From NCBI GenBank assembly GCA_018366195.1, contig JAGZIN010000011.1, forward strand, positions 1 to 64,000: a stretch of 64,000 nt of DNA. Direction: 5' to 3'. Numbering within the stretch: position 1 is the first letter of the stretch; each line of letters opens with the position of its first letter. Made by a program: the position numbers and the translations under genes. The notes below the pieces were generated by a model, which had not been told where the DNA came from, searched no databases, and saw nothing but the letters and a program-made list of their open reading frames with translations. Shown here piece by piece: positions 60,996-64,000 of the stretch. This DNA comes from Butyricicoccus pullicaecorum (GTDB taxonomy: Bacteria; Bacillota; Clostridia; Oscillospirales; Butyricicoccaceae).

Positions 60996-63578
60996 TTAAT
61001 CTAACATACGTTGTAGTTCATGCAAAGCAGTCAAGGCTTCGATGGGGGTCATCGTGTCAATTCGCAGTGCGCGGAGACGGTCAGCCAGTGCATTCAGGCT
61101 CAAATCGACCATAGAAATCTGGTCATCTGATGGTGTCTCCTGTGTGATAGGGGATATCGAGGGCTGTGTCTCCAGCTCTGCAAGGATTTGTTTGGCGCGT
61201 TTTATGACCTGTGCGGGGACACCTGCAAGCTTTGCAACCTCGATTCCATAGCTGTCATCTGCCCCGCCACGAATGATTTTTCGTAAAAATGTGATATCAT
61301 CACCACGCTTTTTGACGGCGATGTTATAGTTCTTAACACCCGGCAGCAGCTGCTCAAGAGCAGTTAATTCATGGTAGTGCGTTGCAAATAAGGTGCGTGC
61401 GCCAATACGCTTTTTGTCTGCGATATACTCAACGACCGCGCGTGCAATGGACATACCATCATACGTAGAGGTACCACGCCCAATTTCATCTAAAATCAGA
61501 AGACTGTTGTGTGTTGCCCCACGCAGGATTTCGGCAACCTCGCTCATTTCCACCATAAAAGTAGATTGACCGCTTGCCAAATCATCGGAAGCCCCCACAC
61601 GGGTAAAAATTTGGTCTACGACACCAATGCGGGCTGCGGAGGCCGGAACGAAAGAGCCTATTTGCGCTAAAATGGTGATGAGGGCTACCTGCCGCATATA
61701 AGTGGATTTTCCCGCCATATTGGGACCGGTAATAATGGCAGTCCGGTTATCTGCCTGATCGAGTAAGGTATCATTGGGAATGAACATCGAGCCTTTGAGC
61801 ATCTTTTCTACAACTGGGTGTCGTCCGTCTCGAATTTCGATTCGGCCAGATAAATCAACCTCTGGACAAACATAATGTTCTTCTGCTGCCAGATTGCTGA
61901 GGGAAAGCAGGACATCTACATTGGATAACGCATGTGCGGTGCGCTGGATACGGTGTACTTGGCGAGCGATTTCTTCTCTCACAGCACAGAATAAATCATA
62001 TTCCAAAGCAACCAAACGTTCTTGGGCACCAAGCACCTGTCCTTCCAACTGTTTGAGCTCATCTGTGATATAGCGTTCACAGTTTGCAAGGGTCTGTTTG
62101 CGGATATAATGAGCGGGAACAGCGTCCAGATTGGTTTTTGTGACCTCTAAATAATAGCCAAATACGCGGTTATATCCAACTTTCAGCGTTTTGATGCCTG
62201 TTGCATCGCGTTCGCGCTGTTCAATTTCTGCAATCTTTCCTTTGCCTCCGGAAGCCAGCTCTCGAAGCTCGTCGATTTCTGGACGGAAGCCCGGTTGAAT
62301 CAGTCCGCCTTCGCGCACCGATACCGGAGGTTCCTCCACGATTGCTGCTCCAATCAGCGCACAGGTATCTTCGAGCGGGTCAATACGCGCATTGAGTTCA
62401 TGCATGAGCGGGACATCAACCTGTGCAAGTTGTTCCCGCAGCGCGGGCAAATGAGAGAGCGACATGTGCATCGCACGCAAGTCCCGACAATTTGCGGTTC
62501 CATAGACGATACGGGAAATCAGGCGTTCCATATCAAACATTTGCTTGAGGTTATCCCCGATTTCGGCGCGTAATAATGCATCATCAACCAGCTCTGTAAT
62601 GACTGCTTGCCGTTTTTGAATATGAACCGGATTTAAGAGCGGCTTTTCCAGCCATTGACGAATCATACGCGAACCCATTGCTGTTTTGGTACGGTCGATA
62701 ACCGATAGCAAAGAGCCTTTTTTCTCTTTGGTTCTCATGGTTTCGGATAGTTCCAGATTTCGTCTTGCTGTAAGATTCAGCTCCATATATTGTCCATGCT
62801 GATAGATGTAAAGGGTATTGAGACTGCCAAGGCTGCTCTTTTGGGTTTCCTCTAAATAATGCAGCAGCCCTCCCAATGCTTTGCATAAAAGCATATTCTC
62901 TTGCAGACCATTCTTTTCGATGCTTTCTTCTCCGAAGCATTGGGATACCGTTTGCAACGCAGTGTCCTCGGCAAACACCTGCAAAGGAGAAAAAATAGAT
63001 TCCATGCGCTCCTTGAGAAATGCGTGCAGAACGGTATCTTCTGCTGCTGTACCACCGAGCAGGGATTCCCGCGGCATAAAACGGGAAAGTTCGCTAAATA
63101 GTTCCCCTGTACTTTGTGTCAGAACACCATACACCTCTCCCGTAGAGATATCTGCAAAGCAGACGCCGGCATTTTGCCCTTCTGCATACAGACCGCATAG
63201 AAAATTATTTTTATGTTCATCTAGCATAGAGGCTTCGATGACTGTTCCGGGGGTGACCATGCGCACGATTTCACGCTTGACCAATCCCTTGGCAGACTTT
63301 GGGTCTTCCACCTGCTCACAGATTGCAACCTTGTATCCCTTGCGTACCAGTCTGCCGATATATGTTTCGCTTGCATGATAGGGTACGCCGCACATGGGCG
63401 CACGCTTTTCCTGACCACAGTCTCTGCCGGTTAGGGTAAGCTCCAGCTCTCTGGACACCAATACAGCATCATCAAAAAACATCTCATAAAAATCACCGAG
63501 ACGATAGAACAAAATATAATCGCGGCACTTCTCTTTGATTTCGAAGTACTGCTGCATCATAGGTGTGAATTGTGCCAT
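60996..63578 (-). CDS. mutS: DNA mismatch repair protein MutS
   Basis: The 860-residue protein recognises mispairs. It has the mismatch-binding GDFYEMF near the N-terminus, the Walker A TGPNMAGKSTYMRQ, the Walker B LILDEIGRGTS and the ATHYHEL motif. A 12-codon upstream extension is open but lacks a ribosome site; AAGG stands just before the start chosen here. It is followed 23 bases later by mutL. Confidence 0.97.
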   Translation of the reverse strand: MAQFTPMMQQYFEIKEKCRDYILFYRLGDFYEMFFDDAVLVSRELELTLTGRDCGQEKRAPMCGVPYHASETYIGRLVRKGYKVAICEQVEDPKSAKGLVKREIVRMVTPGTVIEASMLDEHKNNFLCGLYAEGQNAGVCFADISTGEVYGVLTQSTGELFSELSRFMPRESLLGGTAAEDTVLHAFLKERMESIFSPLQVFAEDTALQTVSQCFGEESIEKNGLQENMLLCKALGGLLHYLEETQKSSLGSLNTLYIYQHGQYMELNLTARRNLELSETMRTKEKKGSLLSVIDRTKTAMGSRMIRQWLEKPLLNPVHIQKRQAVITELVDDALLRAEIGDNLKQMFDMERLISRIVYGTANCRDLRAMHMSLSHLPALREQLAQVDVPLMHELNARIDPLEDTCALIGAAIVEEPPVSVREGGLIQPGFRPEIDELRELASGGKGKIAEIEQRERDATGIKTLKVGYNRVFGYYLEVTKTNLDAVPAHYIRKQTLANCERYITDELKQLEGQVLGAQERLVALEYDLFCAVREEIARQVHRIQRTAHALSNVDVLLSLSNLAAEEHYVCPEVDLSGRIEIRDGRHPVVEKMLKGSMFIPNDTLLDQADNRTAIITGPNMAGKSTYMRQVALITILAQIGSFVPASAARIGVVDQIFTRVGASDDLASGQSTFMVEMSEVAEILRGATHNSLLILDEIGRGTSTYDGMSIARAVVEYIADKKRIGARTLFATHYHELTALEQLLPGVKNYNIAVKKRGDDITFLRKIIRGGADDSYGIEVAKLAGVPAQVIKRAKQILAELETQPSISPITQETPSDDQISMVDLSLNALADRLRALRIDTMTPIEALTALHELQRMLD

Positions 63579-63625
63579 GGGGTTTCCTTCTTTTCTCCAT
63601 ATAAAAATCAATTGTGAGGGCTGCC

Positions 63626-64000
63626 TTATGCTCTGCCAAACAGACAGCGCAGAGAGGTTTTCTCAATCACAACGTCTGCAAATTTTCCAATTTCCAGATT
63701 CTCTCCGGCACAGCAGACCAATAAGCCGCCTTCTGTGCGTGCTGTGAGCGGGTATTCCTTCCCTTTGCTGTGTCCATCGACCAGAACACGCAGATGTCTG
63801 CCTAGATAGGCATTTTGACGCGTCTCGACACAGGCGTCCTGCGTTTGGAGCAGGCGTTCAAATCGAGCCTGCTTGACTGCATGAGGCGTATCGTCCTGCA
63901 TTTCGGCTGCTGGAGTACCGCTGCGCTTGGAATACAGGAAGGTAAACAGCATATCAAATCCAATTTCCGAAACCATTTGTCGGGTTTGTTCAAAATCCTC
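63626..64000 (-). CDS. miaB: tRNA-2-methylthio-N6-dimethylallyladenosine synthase, C-terminal part
   Basis: The gene runs off the right edge, so only the last 125 residues are present: the end of the radical-SAM barrel (GFDMLFTFLYSKRSGTPAAEM, usual in MiaB) and the TRAM RNA-binding domain (VLVDGHSKGKEYPLTARTEGGLLVCC). MiaB adds the 2-methylthio group to the base made by MiaA, so the neighbours miaA and miaB act in succession. Confidence 0.92.
   Translation of the reverse strand, partial: EDFEQTRQMVSEIGFDMLFTFLYSKRSGTPAAEMQDDTPHAVKQARFERLLQTQDACVETRQNAYLGRHLRVLVDGHSKGKEYPLTARTEGGLLVCCAGENLEIGKFADVVIEKTSLRCLFGRA

Noticed and set aside
1..64000. CRISPR array, rRNA operon, integrase or defence island
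   Set aside because: No spaced direct repeats, rRNA segments or corresponding proteins were seen; the only mobile gene set is the IS3 element.

Overview
The window looks like the chromosome of an anaerobic, endospore-forming member of the Clostridia, probably an Oscillospirales or Butyricicoccus-like gut bacterium; the exact taxon is my inference. The support is a sporulation block (a 26-residue SpoVM, SpoIVA, a SPOCS-LysM coat or envelope protein), an oxygen-sensitive class III ribonucleotide reductase, two tRNA-sensing T-box leaders, an FMN riboswitch in front of an ECF riboflavin transporter, and the Gram-positive order lspA-ileS-divIVA-yggT-sepF.

Left end (1-3625): an accessory island edge. 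It holds the 3' part of a phage-type amidase, an AT-rich membrane protein gene bounded by 16-bp inverted repeats, a complete IS3-family element, a decayed hicB antitoxin, and finally a displaced 3' half of a tRNA (apparently Val) with its terminator. I read that tRNA piece as the attachment-site scar closing an integrated element. From about 3.6 kb onward the sequence reads as ordinary chromosome.

3.6-15 kb: a CoA-disulfide reductase/rhodanese fusion, an orphan structured RNA with its own promoter and terminator, the nrdD-nrdG-dut nucleotide operon, the spoVM/SPOCS/spoIVA group, a P-loop kinase-like protein and a PocR-domain chemoreceptor-like sensor.

15-22.1 kb: a sugar or inositol-type catabolic regulon. 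It has two TIM-barrel isomerases, a Gfo/Idh/MocA dehydrogenase, a sodium:solute symporter and a LacI regulator. Matching GCGTTCA-type palindromes overlie three of its promoters.

22.2-40 kb: tRNA-Pro, a cysteine desulfidase plus symporter operon, a NhaC-type antiporter, a PAP2 phosphatase, a T-box-controlled leuACDB operon, a TagA/WecG glycosyltransferase, and a run of small housekeeping genes ending in mltG and a U32 peptidase.

40-48.2 kb: T-box-alaS, HIT, comEC (with a decayed metallo-beta-lactamase part), holA, rnmV, and FMN riboswitch-ribU. 48.3-64 kb is all on the minus strand: folA-thyA, rluD-lspA, ileS, divIVA-yggT-sepF-yggS and an HlyD-like adaptor, then hfq-miaA-mutL-mutS-miaB. I see no CRISPR array, rRNA, integrase or complete defence system. 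The most novel-looking items are the inverted-repeat-bounded membrane gene, the orphan RNA at 5.8 kb and the LacI regulon.
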